A model generated the notes under the pieces. The model made no database searches, was not told the DNA's origin, and was given only the letters and a program-made list of their open reading frames with translations. A DNA stretch of 64,000 nt from Neobacillus ginsengisoli (GTDB lineage: Bacteria; Bacillota; Bacilli; Bacillales_B; DSM-18226): positions 124,001 to 188,000 of the forward strand of contig NZ_JAUSTW010000008.1 of assembly GCF_030813055.1 (NCBI RefSeq), read 5' to 3'. Below, piece after piece: positions 27,501 through 36,327 of this stretch (the stretch's first letter is position 1; each line of letters opens with the position of its first letter). A program made the translations under genes and the position numbers.

Positions 27501-28278
27501 TGAAAATGTTGCTGCTGTTTCAGGTAATGTTAAGGTCGGCAATAAAGGGAACTTGCTAACAAACTGGCAGCATATCGAATATGTGACAGGCTTTAACCTA
27601 GAGAGAAGGGCCTTTGCCGCACTCAATTGCATTACGGTTGTCCCAGGTGCGATCGGTGCATGGAGAAAAACGGCGGTAGAAGAAGCAGGATACTTTAAAG
27701 AGGATACATTGGCAGAGGATACCGATATCACTCTTACTCTTTTACGCCAAGGGAAAAAGATTGAATTTGAAGAAAAGGCTTATGCCTTTACAGAGGTGCC
27801 GGAAGATATTAAAAGTCTGGCAAAACAGCGCTACCGATGGGTTTATGGTACTTTACAATGCTTATGGAAACATCGGGAGGCTTTATTTAATAAAAAACAT
27901 AACTCATTAGGATATATCGGCCTTCCAAACATGTGGCTTTTCCAATATATTTATCAAACAATATCGCCTATTGCGGATATATTGTTCGTAATGGCCCTCT
28001 TTGGCGCACACCCCGGAAAAGCGGCTATTGGATTTATATTGTTTTACTTACTGGATTTCGTTACTTCTCTTTATGCGTTTAGATTAGAGAATGAAAGTCC
28101 TAAACCACTTGGTTCCTTGTTTCTACAACGAATCCTGTACAAGCAGCTTATGACTTACGTCGTGATCAAATCCATCTTCTCGGCAATAATGGGAGTAACC
28201 GTTGGTTGGAATAAACTAAAACGAAAAGGTAATGTAACTCAGGAAACCTATATTGTGAAGGTAAAGGAAAATATGTAA
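24562..28278 (+). CDS. Trifunctional membrane protein: GH18-like, polysaccharide deacetylase and GT2 synthase
   Basis: 1238 residues in four parts. (1) N-terminal membrane region, about 1-185, with several helices. (2) GH18-like domain, about 230-560, beginning YGFYVNWDEN, with the catalytic-type motif GINIDFEEIN near 337 and MIVMLYDQHN. (3) NodB deacetylase, about 605-800: LSFDDGPDP (metal Asp pair), HEIGSHTFTHPD, RPPY and LLHDAGG. (4) Processive GT2, about 870-1100: VVIAAYNEE, DDGSKDDT, ALDADTL, AEDTDITLT and QRYRWVYG, then C-terminal helices. The parts suggest one protein that polymerises, partly deacetylates and trims an N-acetylglucosamine-type exopolysaccharide, in the manner of PgaB plus PgaC. 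Start: TTG at 24562, ten bases after AAGGAGG. It is monocistronic. Confidence 0.9.
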   Translation: MNRIFRWIVRSLFAPVAGYGGAVASTIGFFLGFVPLYSVRIPLLLVLSILFRFNIVALFLGTLIPIFIPYIRHLPFLNLKGWEGYLNNWLFSYLKHKIPLSQSIATGVLGGLIGLVCYFFFHWFYNLGLKKREQNQEHVFLDPAKRRWSIIKRMSVGFTVLIVLVSIIFIESLTTDPLFPGLKLNTSAATSGIEPINQSFNEAQLASQLQKTDPSPLIQRNNGQLNKNQMASKQEVYGFYVNWDENSKSSFKKNINTITTLMPEWLQLTPDLTFKTSTDSSITALAKAHHIKILPLVNNFINNKWDAETLHRLFTTPGAEDLFIKNLLAYVRTNDFAGINIDFEEINQDDNANLTHFINKVSKQFHQHGLMVTMDVPPKNNRYNYASLAADVDRMIVMLYDQHNSMSKPGPVAPSDWVKESLNQLHIPSQKLIVSLGSYGYDWEENSNQPADTMTFGDLMDLGIGTNLQIHWNKQAGNPYLRYKKNGENHIVWFLDAATFYNQMKQASESGSKGIAVWRLGSEDPSIWNFINKPKEIQHPSTAIKTLISPEPVHYTGAGEILNIVSQSENGKRTIQTDSHGMIQEETYTTLPKPFEVVRYGKPKRKEVVLSFDDGPDPIYTPQILDILNKNHIKGAFFIVGENAELHPELIERMYKEGHEIGSHTFTHPDVASTTPFQTKMELNANQRLFEEITGHSMNLFRPPYVADAEPSTRSELLPVLRAQDMGYTMVGELIDTNDWQRPSSSVIVKRVIDQLPKGNVILLHDAGGDRSNTVKALPMIIEELKKRGYTFTTIAHLIGKSDSQIMPSANQDSPYLVYDKAVFKVIQGWRLGLSVLFYSAILLGILRLAIFVFLSRKQVKRYKETQIDPSFTPFVSVVIAAYNEEKVICKTIHSILSSDYPAFEVLIIDDGSKDDTADVVQKTYANHSLVRLIKKNNGGKSSAVNVGFKEANGEIVVALDADTLIAENAISLLVNHFKNENVAAVSGNVKVGNKGNLLTNWQHIEYVTGFNLERRAFAALNCITVVPGAIGAWRKTAVEEAGYFKEDTLAEDTDITLTLLRQGKKIEFEEKAYAFTEVPEDIKSLAKQRYRWVYGTLQCLWKHREALFNKKHNSLGYIGLPNMWLFQYIYQTISPIADILFVMALFGAHPGKAAIGFILFYLLDFVTSLYAFRLENESPKPLGSLFLQRILYKQLMTYVVIKSIFSAIMGVTVGWNKLKRKGNVTQETYIVKVKENM

Positions 28279-28292
28279 TGGAATATCCGCAC

Positions 28293-28323
28293 AGGTCTTT
28301 CCCGTTTGGGAAAGGCCTTTTTT
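28293..28323 (+). terminator. Terminator after the GH18-deacetylase-GT2 gene
   Basis: AGGTCTTTCCC and GGGAAAGGCCT pair around GTTT, followed by TTTTT, 15 bases after the stop codon. Confidence 0.85.
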
Positions 28324-28360
28324 ATGTTTAAATGTACCCGTACTGCTTCAAAAAAAAATA

Positions 28361-28379
28361 GACTGACAAACAGTCAGTC
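28361..28379. promoter_or_regulatory. Perfect inverted repeat GACTGAC-N5-GTCAGTC
   Basis: Seven-base perfect arms, with a run of A on the left that would be a T tract on the minus strand. It can be read as a minus-strand terminator, or as an operator of TetR type, which often resembles this. No regulator gene nearby decides the matter. Confidence 0.4.
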
Positions 28380-28622
28380 CTATTTTGACGCAAGGTGCTT
28401 CCTTACGTCTTATATATAGTATTCAAATGATAGAATAAGTGTTACCATTTCCATCGGAATTTGATCACCTACTATATTCCAATTCCAACTTAATGTAATC
28501 GTTCCAAAAAAGGCTGAGCAGAGAAGCTCAGATGTTGCATATTTACTAATTTAGAAGGTTTTCTAATAAAAAAGAGGGATTCTTTGCGTTATAGAGAAGT
28601 GTTATAACGGAGGTGTTGTGTT

Positions 28623-29171
28623 ATGACAGTAATATATTCACCTAGTGACGTACAGAATTTGCTTGGGATTGATAGCAGTACATTACGGAAGTATGCCACT
28701 CTCTTGGAAAGGCATGGGTATCACGTTCACCGTAATAATAGAGGACACAGAGGCTACTATGATAAAGATCTTATCACCCTACGTAAATTAATCGAATTTA
28801 GTAAGCAAGAGGATATGACGATGGAACGTTCAGTCGAAGCTGTAATGACGTGGTATTCTGAAGAAGAAAATACAGTTACCGTTACGGAAGTATTGCCGGT
28901 ACAGACTACTAATAATCGGGATTTTGAGCAGGATACTATCCATGATAAACTATTGGAGCGTATTGAACATTTGGAGCAAATAAACTTAGATTTAATCAAC
29001 CATTTGAAGGAAAAAGCAGTACGTGAAGCTAAGCAAGAAGAGATGATGAATCAAATCTTGAAGTATGTCGAACGAATGGAGCAACTAGAACGTTGTAAAA
29101 TGATTGAGATTGAAACAAGAAACCAGACCGCAGCCGCCACTCAAAAGAAATGGTGGAAATGGTGGAAATAA
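28623..29171 (+). CDS. MerR-type HTH protein with coiled coil (RacA / DUF3967-like)
   Basis: 182 residues. The N-terminal 75 residues form a MerR-like winged helix: YSPSDVQNLLGIDSSTLRKYATLLERHGY, then HRGYYDKDLITLRKL. A long predicted coiled coil (about 105-165) follows, rich in Glu, Lys and Leu heptads, then a Lys/Trp-rich tail (KKWWKWWK) that could touch membrane or DNA. This layout is shared with RacA, the sporulation chromosome anchor, and with DUF3967 proteins on Bacillus plasmids and chromosomes. GGAGG precedes the ATG. It is a single gene with its own terminator. Binding a specific DNA site is likely; the target is unknown. Confidence 0.75.
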   Translation: MTVIYSPSDVQNLLGIDSSTLRKYATLLERHGYHVHRNNRGHRGYYDKDLITLRKLIEFSKQEDMTMERSVEAVMTWYSEEENTVTVTEVLPVQTTNNRDFEQDTIHDKLLERIEHLEQINLDLINHLKEKAVREAKQEEMMNQILKYVERMEQLERCKMIEIETRNQTAAATQKKWWKWWK

Positions 29172-29206
29172 GAAAAAATAGGCTCATAATTTATTTCTTA
29201 CAAAAT

Positions 29207-29247
29207 AAAAAGGGAAACTCGTGTCAATTCACATTGGTTTCCCTTTT
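29207..29247 (+). terminator. Terminator after the MerR-type gene
   Basis: AAAAAGGGAAAC and GGTTTCCCTTTTT pair around a 15-base loop and end in T residues, about 36 bases after the stop. Confidence 0.8.
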
Positions 29248-29258
29248 TATTCATATGT

Positions 29259-29420
29259 TTAAGTGTTATTCAAATGAACAAGTCGGTCTAAATCTGCAAC
29301 CATTCGGCGACATGTAACATAATCCTTTTCACGTCGTTTTTCAACACTCGTTCTCACTGAATGATGTCTTCTGTACACTTCATATCCTATACCATGGGCT
29401 CTAAGCATCGCTTTTTCCAT
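29259..29420 (-). CDS. Small basic hypothetical protein, possibly 5'-truncated
   Basis: 53 codons from ATG at 29420: starts MEKAMLRAHGIGYEVYRR, is rich in Arg and His, and ends DLDRLVHLNNT. No ribosome site precedes this ATG. The same frame stays open for another 14 codons upstream, reading INHLQLSYTSEMEKAM without a start, while a ribosome site with ATG lies one frame away near 29465. A single-base frameshift could have separated the original start from the rest. Family not recognised; the coding-like composition is my reason for listing it. Confidence 0.4.
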   Translation of the reverse strand: MEKAMLRAHGIGYEVYRRHHSVRTSVEKRREKDYVTCRRMVADLDRLVHLNNT

Positions 29421-29752
29421 TTCGCTTGTGTAACTTAATTGTAAATGATTGATAACGAATCATTCCTTTCGGTTCTTTTCACATGGCGAATTGTTCTTTT
29501 ACACAGTATTCATCTTATCATTGAATTCTAGGTCACACAAAATCGAATAAACGCCATTTTTCGCTATATTAGGCAATCTCATCCAAACTCGAGAATATAA
29601 CTCTGACATACTTAATATTACGGCGATATCCTATAATATAGTGCATAACCTATACTTCTCATTTTATGATCAATACAGTCTGAGCATCTCCGGTATTACT
29701 ATAAGAATGTTTGCTGGAAGCCTCAAACTTGATGGAATCGAATTGGTTGAGT
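29421..29752. other. Stretch without a clear gene
   Basis: About 330 A/T-rich bases between the small basic ORF and glycerate kinase. Apart from the possible displaced start near 29465, I see no gene, RNA or strong hairpin. Confidence 0.45.
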
Positions 29753-30898
29753 TCATATACCGTCTCTTCTACTTTGTTTTAAAACACGGCATGTATTTTC
29801 CACTGCAAAGGCTAAATTCTCTTCTCCTAAATTCAATGCTTCTTCTAAAGAAGTTACACCTTTTAAAATTCCAATAATTGCGGTAAAACCGTTGTCATAT
29901 AAAGGCTCAACACCATTTCCGATTCTACCGGCAAAAGCAACGACAGGAACGGAGTGTTTCTTTGCGACCATGGCAACCCCGTATGGTGTTTTGCCGAACA
30001 AGGTTTGGCCATCTATGCTTCCCTCACCTGTAAAAACATAGTCAGCATCCTTAACTTGGTCCTCAAGACGAGTGTATTCAATTACAAGGTCAACACCTTT
30101 TTTCAGTCGGGCGTTTAAGAAGGCCATTAATCCTGCACCTAGACCTCCGGCTGCACCGGCACCTTCCAGATAAGCTACATCCTTACCCAATTCTTGTTTA
30201 ATGATTTCAGCATAACGAAATAAATTTTGATCCAGCTTCTTTACCATTTCAGGAGTCGCTCCCTTTTGTGGTCCAAAGATGGCAGATGCCCCATTTTTGC
30301 CAATAAGAGGATTGGTAACATCACAAGCAACATCGATATGAACGTATTTTAATCTTTCATCTAAACCACTTAGATCAATCGAAACCAATTGGTCTAGGGA
30401 ACCACCGCCGTGTAATAGTTCATTTCCCATTGCATCCTTAAAGGATGCCCCCAGGGCTTGAAGCATTCCAACTCCCCCATCATTCGTCGCACTCCCGCCA
30501 ATGCCGATTAATATCCGGCTTGCCCCCTTGTCTAGGGCATGTTTGATTAATTCTCCTGTACCATAAGTGGTTGTCAGGAAAGGATTTCGATCCACTGGTT
30601 TAATTAATTCCAAGCCACTTGCACTTGCCATCTCAATAACCGCTGTTTGGCATCCACCTAAAAGGCCATACTCTGCAATCACTATTTCCCCTAATGGTCC
30701 GAGCACCTCGGTCCTGATAATTTCCCCATTTGTCATACTCACTAGAGAATCAACTGTTCCTTCCCCTCCATCAGCCATGGGAACAATCCTACATTCCGCG
30801 TCAGGAAAAACGGCCAATATTCCCTTTTCCATCGCAAGGGCAGCCTTTTTCGCGGTCATACTTTCCTTAAATGAATCCGGTGCTAGCACGAATTTCAT
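29753..30898 (-). CDS. glxK: Glycerate kinase (GlxK/GarK family)
   Basis: Phosphorylates D-glycerate to a phosphoglycerate, feeding glyoxylate, glucarate or serine breakdown into glycolysis. About 380 residues, the usual length. Motifs: VLAPDSFKESMTAKKAA at the N-terminus, VPMADGGEGTVDSL, GIGGSATNDGGVGMLQALGA, AGAAGGLGAGLMAF and TGEGSIDGQTLFGKTPYGVA. Start: second ATG (30898), nine bases after AAAAGGA; the first ATG at 30904 is too close to the site. It has no operon partner, unlike glycerate kinases inside glucarate operons, so the source of glycerate is not shown. Confidence 0.95.
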   Translation of the reverse strand: MKFVLAPDSFKESMTAKKAALAMEKGILAVFPDAECRIVPMADGGEGTVDSLVSMTNGEIIRTEVLGPLGEIVIAEYGLLGGCQTAVIEMASASGLELIKPVDRNPFLTTTYGTGELIKHALDKGASRILIGIGGSATNDGGVGMLQALGASFKDAMGNELLHGGGSLDQLVSIDLSGLDERLKYVHIDVACDVTNPLIGKNGASAIFGPQKGATPEMVKKLDQNLFRYAEIIKQELGKDVAYLEGAGAAGGLGAGLMAFLNARLKKGVDLVIEYTRLEDQVKDADYVFTGEGSIDGQTLFGKTPYGVAMVAKKHSVPVVAFAGRIGNGVEPLYDNGFTAIIGILKGVTSLEEALNLGEENLAFAVENTCRVLKQSRRDGI

Positions 30899-31209
30899 AA
30901 CCATCTGTCCTTTTCAGTTATAGTAGAAAAATATTCCTTTTAAAAATCATTAGGATGACCACTTTAGCCATCCCTAATCTTTCATTATCTTACCAAACAC
31001 GGACGCTTGGTATCGAATTTCCAGCCCGGAATCAAAAACTGCATTCCAACAGCATCATCACGGGAACCTAGGCCGGACTAGAAATCTACTTTTGATTTCT
31101 GGTCCTAAAATTTGATTCGTGTTCACTTATTTAACTTCGTTCATATCCATCAAGAGATTGAAAAATAAATTTTTTCAAAGTACTCCTTACATATTTCACC
31201 ATGCCGACT
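30899..31209. other. Stretch between P450 and glycerate kinase genes, with one strong hairpin
   Basis: No gene. A hairpin at 31076-31106 (GGACTAGAAATC with GATTTCTGGTCC) could mark the end of the P450 transcript, but a T tract is missing on either strand. Confidence 0.45.
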
Positions 31210-32394
31210 TTATTTTAAACTTAGTGGTAGTTCCTTTATTCCCCTTACAATCATTCCAGGCCTCCACTCGAGCTGTTCTTTATCAACAGCTAACTCAATG
31301 AGTGGGAATCTCTTAAGAAGGCTGTTGATCGCGATTTCGCCTTCCAGCCTGGCAAGCGGGGCTCCAAGACAGAGATGGATCCCTTTACCAAATGCAAGAT
31401 GTGGGCTTTTCTCCCTGGTGATATCAAATAGATCAGCGTCTTTAAACTGCCCTTGGTCATGGTTTGCCGAATTTAATGCGATGACGATTAAATCTCCTCT
31501 ACGGATAGACTTTCCTCTAAACTCCATGTCTTCATTCGCCCATCGGGATGTACTGAACTCAACCGGACCATTAAAACGCAGCGATTCCTCAATGGCAGTA
31601 TGAATCAAATCAGACTTATCTTTCAACAAATTTAGCTGATCAGGGTTCTCTAATAATGCCAGTATGGTGTTGCCAATTAAATTGACGGTCGTTTCATGGC
31701 CAGCGATGATTAATAGAGCGACCACTCCATATAGCTCACGTTCGGTTAATTGATCTCCGTCCTCCTCAGCCATTATCAGCTGACTGATGAGGTCATATCC
31801 TGGGTTTTTCCGAACTTTTTCAAACCATTGGCTTAGGTATTGAATAAATTCATTCATATGCTTGAACATTTCTGTAGCATGTTCGCCATTCGACCCTTCA
31901 ATCAGTGAATTAGACCAGACACGGAATTTGTCACGGTCTGCGGATGGGACTCCTAAAATCTCGCAAATGACGATAATCGGCAGTGGAAAAGCAAAATCAT
32001 CAATCAGATTCATCGTTGTTTTCCCCTCAGCCTTGTCTAGCAGTTCATTCGTAATCTCCTGGATCCTTCCCCGCATGCCGGCAATCATTTGTGGAGTGAA
32101 AGCCTTTTGCACGAGCCCGCGCAGCCTTTTATGGTCAGGCGGATCAGAAAAAAGCATCGTATGCATAAACACACTCTGTTGCTCGATACTGCCGCCATAA
32201 AGCTTTGAAATATCTTTAATAAATCTCGGATCCATTAAAACTTCTACTGCATCATTATATCTAGTGATCAACCAACCCTCTTGTCCATCAGGGAATAACA
32301 TCTTGTAAACTGGTTCGGTTTCCCTTAATCTGGCATAAGCGGGATACGGATTTGACGTGAATTCATTGGAAAACAGCTTGAATTGGGGATTCAC
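31210..32394 (-). CDS. Cytochrome P450 (soluble bacterial type, CYP107-like)
   Basis: A 394-residue haem monooxygenase. Motifs: I-helix AGHETTVNLIGN near residue 235 (acid-threonine pair for O2 activation), K-helix EESLR, the RWANEDMEFRGK region, and the haem loop FGKGIHLCLGAPLARLEG near 345 with Cys as the iron ligand. No membrane anchor. The substrate cannot be read; relatives hydroxylate fatty acids, macrolides or steroids. It is a single gene; redox partners (ferredoxin and reductase) are not adjacent. The start at 32394 follows an AGAGGAGA stretch. Confidence 0.92.
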   Translation of the reverse strand: MNPQFKLFSNEFTSNPYPAYARLRETEPVYKMLFPDGQEGWLITRYNDAVEVLMDPRFIKDISKLYGGSIEQQSVFMHTMLFSDPPDHKRLRGLVQKAFTPQMIAGMRGRIQEITNELLDKAEGKTTMNLIDDFAFPLPIIVICEILGVPSADRDKFRVWSNSLIEGSNGEHATEMFKHMNEFIQYLSQWFEKVRKNPGYDLISQLIMAEEDGDQLTERELYGVVALLIIAGHETTVNLIGNTILALLENPDQLNLLKDKSDLIHTAIEESLRFNGPVEFSTSRWANEDMEFRGKSIRRGDLIVIALNSANHDQGQFKDADLFDITREKSPHLAFGKGIHLCLGAPLARLEGEIAINSLLKRFPLIELAVDKEQLEWRPGMIVRGIKELPLSLK

Positions 32395-32501
32395 CGTTCT
32401 TTCTCCTCTCTTTGCTCATTTTTTTAGTCTCCCTATTTTAAATTAAATAGCCCTGTTAATGGTTAAAAACAACGCCACAGGCTATTAATTCCAGTTCGGA
32501 C

Positions 32502-32527
32502 AAAATAAAAAGAGCCCCATCGGACTC
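32502..32527 (-). terminator. Terminator after the small acidic gene
   Basis: Minus strand GAGTCC-GATG-GGGCTC with one G-T pair, followed by TTTTTATTTTG. It lies 42 bases after the stop of the ORF at 32569-32697. Confidence 0.7.
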
Positions 32528-32568
32528 AGAAAATGATCTTAATCCTGGTAAATCACCAAGAGTGTCTT

Positions 32569-32697
32569 TTAATCAATCTGTTTTTCTCGCGTGATTAATC
32601 CATCTTCTAAGAACTGATTCAGATCACCGAGTTCATCATCATCTGAGGTCATTAGGCGTTGTATCTCTATTAAATCTTCTTCATTAAGATCATGCAT
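32569..32697 (-). CDS. Small acidic protein, 42 residues, unknown
   Basis: ATG at 32697 preceded by GGGGAGGTGAG, a very strong ribosome site; a terminator follows. The product starts MHDLNEEDLIEIQRLM, has a DDDELGDL acidic stretch and ends LITREKQID. It is predicted helical. The ribosome site plus terminator make a real gene likely in spite of its length. Family not recognised. Confidence 0.65.
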   Translation of the reverse strand: MHDLNEEDLIEIQRLMTSDDDELGDLNQFLEDGLITREKQID

Positions 32698-32875
32698 ATT
32701 TTCTCACCTCCCCGATTATTACATTGGATAATATCACCTTAATTTCATTCTTTAACACCCGGAGTAATTTCAAGGGTAAAGTTGTTACCCTTCATTAAAC
32801 CTGTAACTCTCGAGCCTCTTAGCTAAAGAGAAAAAAATTCATCCGGATTTTTTACTATTCCTATTTTTTAGATTT

Positions 32876-33094
32876 CTACACCACTAAACAAATATCCTTT
32901 ATTCTCATTGCCCAAAAATCAATAAATAGAGTTGATTTAAAATAGACTGCCGATGGCTTTCCGATACCATTCGTATTTTCTCGAACAATATTTGGGACAT
33001 CATCTTTTCTTTGTGACTGACCGCACGATGACATTAGTAAAATGGACATACTTAAAGAAATGATGGTGAATGACTGATAACAGTAACGCGACAT
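32876..33094 (-). CDS. Possible small lipoprotein, perhaps a truncated remnant
   Basis: 72 codons. The first 25 residues look like a lipoprotein signal: a hydrophobic stretch with ISLSMSILLMSSC followed by GQSQRKDD, so Cys about 25 would be lipidated. The remaining 45 residues have no known motif, and the end (FWAMRIKDICLVV) looks like out-of-frame sequence, which suggests a 3' truncation or frameshift. No good ribosome site is seen. It may be the head of a decayed YhcN- or YlaJ-like lipoprotein, which is a guess. Confidence 0.4.
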   Translation of the reverse strand: MSRYCYQSFTIISLSMSILLMSSCGQSQRKDDVPNIVRENTNGIGKPSAVYFKSTLFIDFWAMRIKDICLVV

Positions 33095-33287
33095 ACATTA
33101 CATCTACTTCTCTAATTTGTTTATTTCTTAAGGTGATGAGAAAAGGTGTAACTTATTCACGAATAATATCTAAGTATTCTCCTTTTCAAACTCCATTTCC
33201 TCAAATTTCTTTTAAAGAGTTGAAATTAGGCAATAATATTTCTAAGAGCTTTAAAAATAACGATGTCAGTTATAGGGGGAAGAGACT

Positions 33288-34712
33288 TTGCAACATACTT
33301 GGCTTTCTTTGTTACCGTTTTTGATTGTAATCTCCATGTCCATCTGGCTAAAAAACATCTTACCTGGTCTTGTCTTAGGTTTACTTGTGGGTTCTTTGAT
33401 TTTTAAAGCCAATTTATTAGATGGGACCTATCAAGCGGTATCCTATATCGTCACAACCTTGTCGGCTGGAAACAATATTAAAATCATCGGGTTTCTTTAT
33501 TTATTTGGCGGTCTTGTGGGGATGATGAACATTTCCGGTGGGATTAAGGGCTTTTCAGAATGGGTTGGGAGTAGAATTAAGACAGAGCGCGGGCTGCTGG
33601 GGCTCATCTGGCTTACCCTTCCTTTTACGTTTATGATGCCGATGTTTCGGATCATGATGATTGGTCCTATTGTTAAATCCCTGATTAAAAAAATGAACCT
33701 GCCAAAGCAACGGGTCGGACTAACGATGGATATTTCAACAGAGTCGGTCATTGTTCTTTTACCGGTAGCTACGGCATTTGTTGGCTTCATGGTCTCTTTA
33801 GTGGAAGGCAACATTCGAAAGCTTCATTTAGGGATGTCGGCCTATCATGTTTTCTTACTTAGTATTTTGTTTAACTTTTTTGCGATTGTGATGCTGGTGA
33901 TTGGTATCGTGCAAACAATCTGGAATCCTATTAACAAAACATCCATCATAAAACCTGAACAAAAAAAGGTAGATGATGAAGGTAATGAATTTCACCGTGC
34001 TGGAATTCAAAAAGAGTTGTCCTTGGTAAAAGCACAGCCGTGGAATTTGATTTTCCCCGTTTTCTTGCTTCTGGGATTATCCTTATTTCTTTTGTGGCAG
34101 GATGGGACAGCTAAAGGAGCACATAGCATATTTACGGCTTTTTCGATGGCAGATGCCACCTTTGTCATGCTATTAGCTGTTTTCATCACCCTCGTTTTAT
34201 CCTTTGTTTTTTACATCATCAGACGTCAGAAATTAGACGAAATCTTGTACCATTTTTTTGATGGAGGAAACCAAATGATGGAGGCCATCACGCTGCTTGT
34301 CCTCATCTGGTCCTTAACCCTATCGGCAGAAGATCTTGGTTTTTCGAAATTTATTAGTTCCACTTTAGGGTCATTTTTACCGGCTTTTTTGACACCGGTA
34401 ACCATCTTTGTGCTTGGTTCTATTATCGGCTATTTTATTGGTTCCTCTTGGGGAACATGGGGATTGTTCATGCCCTTGGGAATGTCATTAGCCGTTTCTA
34501 CCGGGGCATCTATCCCGTTGACCGTAGGTGCTGTCTTTGCAAGTGGAGCATTTGGGGCGCTATGTTCTCCGTTGGGGGATACAACCATCACAACAGCCTC
34601 CATTCTCGATATGACTCTTGTCGATTATTCCCGCTTTAAATTGAAGATTGCTTCGATCGGTGCAGCGATTGCCGTTGTTTTATATATTGTTGGGGCTTTG
34701 TTTATTTCTTGA
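33288..34712 (+). CDS. NhaC-family Na+/H+ antiporter
   Basis: A 474-residue integral membrane protein with about 11-12 helices, strongly hydrophobic, with loops such as KSLIKKMNLPKQRVGLTMDISTE in part. The conserved end has GSSWGTWGLFMPLGMSLA and GAFGALCSPLGDTTITTASIL, the C-terminal signature of the NhaC / ion-transporter superfamily, which includes amino-acid/Na+ antiporters. It would exchange cytoplasmic Na+ or a small metabolite for protons. Start: TTG at 33288 with AGGGGGA upstream. Single gene. Substrate beyond the family level is uncertain. Confidence 0.85.
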   Translation: MQHTWLSLLPFLIVISMSIWLKNILPGLVLGLLVGSLIFKANLLDGTYQAVSYIVTTLSAGNNIKIIGFLYLFGGLVGMMNISGGIKGFSEWVGSRIKTERGLLGLIWLTLPFTFMMPMFRIMMIGPIVKSLIKKMNLPKQRVGLTMDISTESVIVLLPVATAFVGFMVSLVEGNIRKLHLGMSAYHVFLLSILFNFFAIVMLVIGIVQTIWNPINKTSIIKPEQKKVDDEGNEFHRAGIQKELSLVKAQPWNLIFPVFLLLGLSLFLLWQDGTAKGAHSIFTAFSMADATFVMLLAVFITLVLSFVFYIIRRQKLDEILYHFFDGGNQMMEAITLLVLIWSLTLSAEDLGFSKFISSTLGSFLPAFLTPVTIFVLGSIIGYFIGSSWGTWGLFMPLGMSLAVSTGASIPLTVGAVFASGAFGALCSPLGDTTITTASILDMTLVDYSRFKLKIASIGAAIAVVLYIVGALFIS

Positions 34713-34799
34713 AGTTAAGAAATCATCACCTGAAGTTAATAGCAAAGCTATTTCAAACTGATGTTGACAGGTTGAATAAGGTTCACTGGCGGTGTTATA

Positions 34800-34830
34800 A
34801 AAGCAGATGCTGTAGCACCTGCTTTAAAAG
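34800..34830. terminator. Bidirectional terminator between convergent genes
   Basis: AAAGCAG and CTGCTTT arms extended by a partly paired GCTGTAGC top. It lies between the plus-strand antiporter and the minus-strand HAD gene, and T-rich sequence follows on both strands. Confidence 0.6.
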
Positions 34831-34848
34831 GTTTTTAGGCTTACCCAT

Positions 34849-35655
34849 TTAAGTGTAAAGATTATCTTCTTCCCCTTTTCGATTATGAGAATCATAATTT
34901 GAAGAGAAGTTATTGCTCAATCGACCTTCATCTAGAATGTGTTTATGAATAGCATCAGGTACTTCATTTAGTGAATTTAACGTAAAAAAAGCCCCTTTTG
35001 GCTCCACCTTAACTTCAACAGCGTTATATTTCCATTCTGTTTCAGCAGGAATGTAAATGGTATTGATGCTCATCTCCAGTGCTGGCACGATATCCGTTCT
35101 TAATGAATCTCCAATCATCCAAGTTATTTTAGGATTCGCATCAATTGTTTTTAATATATCTGATAAAGCTGTTCTATCTTTATGTTCTGAAATAAAGATA
35201 CGATGTTCAAAAAAGGTAGTTAGTTCTAACTGAGTGATCTTTCTACGTTGATTAGCCTCGTCCCCACCCGTGTGCAAATACAATTCATGCCCTGCTTCTT
35301 TTAATCTTTGCAGAGTTTCATTCATATATGGGATCGGTTCTACAGGAATTTTAAATACCTTAAACCCCAACTCCCTTAAAAATTCAATTTCGGATTTTTC
35401 CTTATCTTTTCCTGTTACTTCACAAAGGTAATTATAAGTACCAACAAAAGACTCAGGAAATCGGGCTGATGTTAAACCGTATTTGTTAATAGATTCTAAA
35501 TCAATTTCAAGTTGTTTCAGTTTTATTTCCTCTTTTGTTAGTGAGGAAAACCATGTGGTCATTTGGTCAGCAAACATTTCTCTCACATGGTTAAAATATC
35601 TATTACAATATACTAGCGTATCGTCAAGATTAAATATGATGTTTTGTTTCTGCAT
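34849..35655 (-). CDS. HAD-superfamily protein with Asn in place of the nucleophile Asp
   Basis: 268 residues with the HAD layout: motif I near residue 5-14, a helical cap (about 20-95), LYLHTGG as motif II (Thr), KDRTALSD with Lys as motif III, and WMIGDSLRTDIVPALE as motif IV. Motif I reads IIFNLDDTLV where active phosphatases have D-x-D-x-T; the first Asp, which takes the phosphate, is Asn (codon AAT). The rest of the fold looks intact. The protein may be catalytically dead, or Asn might deamidate. Single gene; the start at 35655 lacks a strong ribosome site. Confidence 0.75.
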   Translation of the reverse strand: MQKQNIIFNLDDTLVYCNRYFNHVREMFADQMTTWFSSLTKEEIKLKQLEIDLESINKYGLTSARFPESFVGTYNYLCEVTGKDKEKSEIEFLRELGFKVFKIPVEPIPYMNETLQRLKEAGHELYLHTGGDEANQRRKITQLELTTFFEHRIFISEHKDRTALSDILKTIDANPKITWMIGDSLRTDIVPALEMSINTIYIPAETEWKYNAVEVKVEPKGAFFTLNSLNEVPDAIHKHILDEGRLSNNFSSNYDSHNRKGEEDNLYT

Positions 35656-35807
35656 TTTTTACTCCTTCTAACGATATCTTTAGGCTCTAATTATTTTTCC
35701 ACAGGCGCTAGTTAAAAATACCTTTTTTCAACCTATTCAAAAATAACCTTTCAATAGTGTATTATGGTTATTTTCGCCCATCGGTTTTTCAGATGACAAA
35801 ACCCTAA

Positions 35808-36150
<343 letters not shown>

Positions 36151-36327
36151 AAACTGAGAAGACTTGACTTTGTTGTCAGGTTTTTTCGTTGTATTAGTTT
36201 TGATTATAGCTTAGTAAAAATAATTTGATATCAACTGATTCACCTCTTTTCTTCCCAACACACCACTTTCCCATCCACGGACTCTATTTATTAATTTTAC
36301 TTTCCCAGTTAAATCAATAGTCGCGGT

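Noticed and set aside
28623..29171. MerR-type coiled-coil gene as a sign of a prophage or plasmid insertion
   Set aside because: No integrase, phage structural or replication genes and no attachment-site repeats are nearby.
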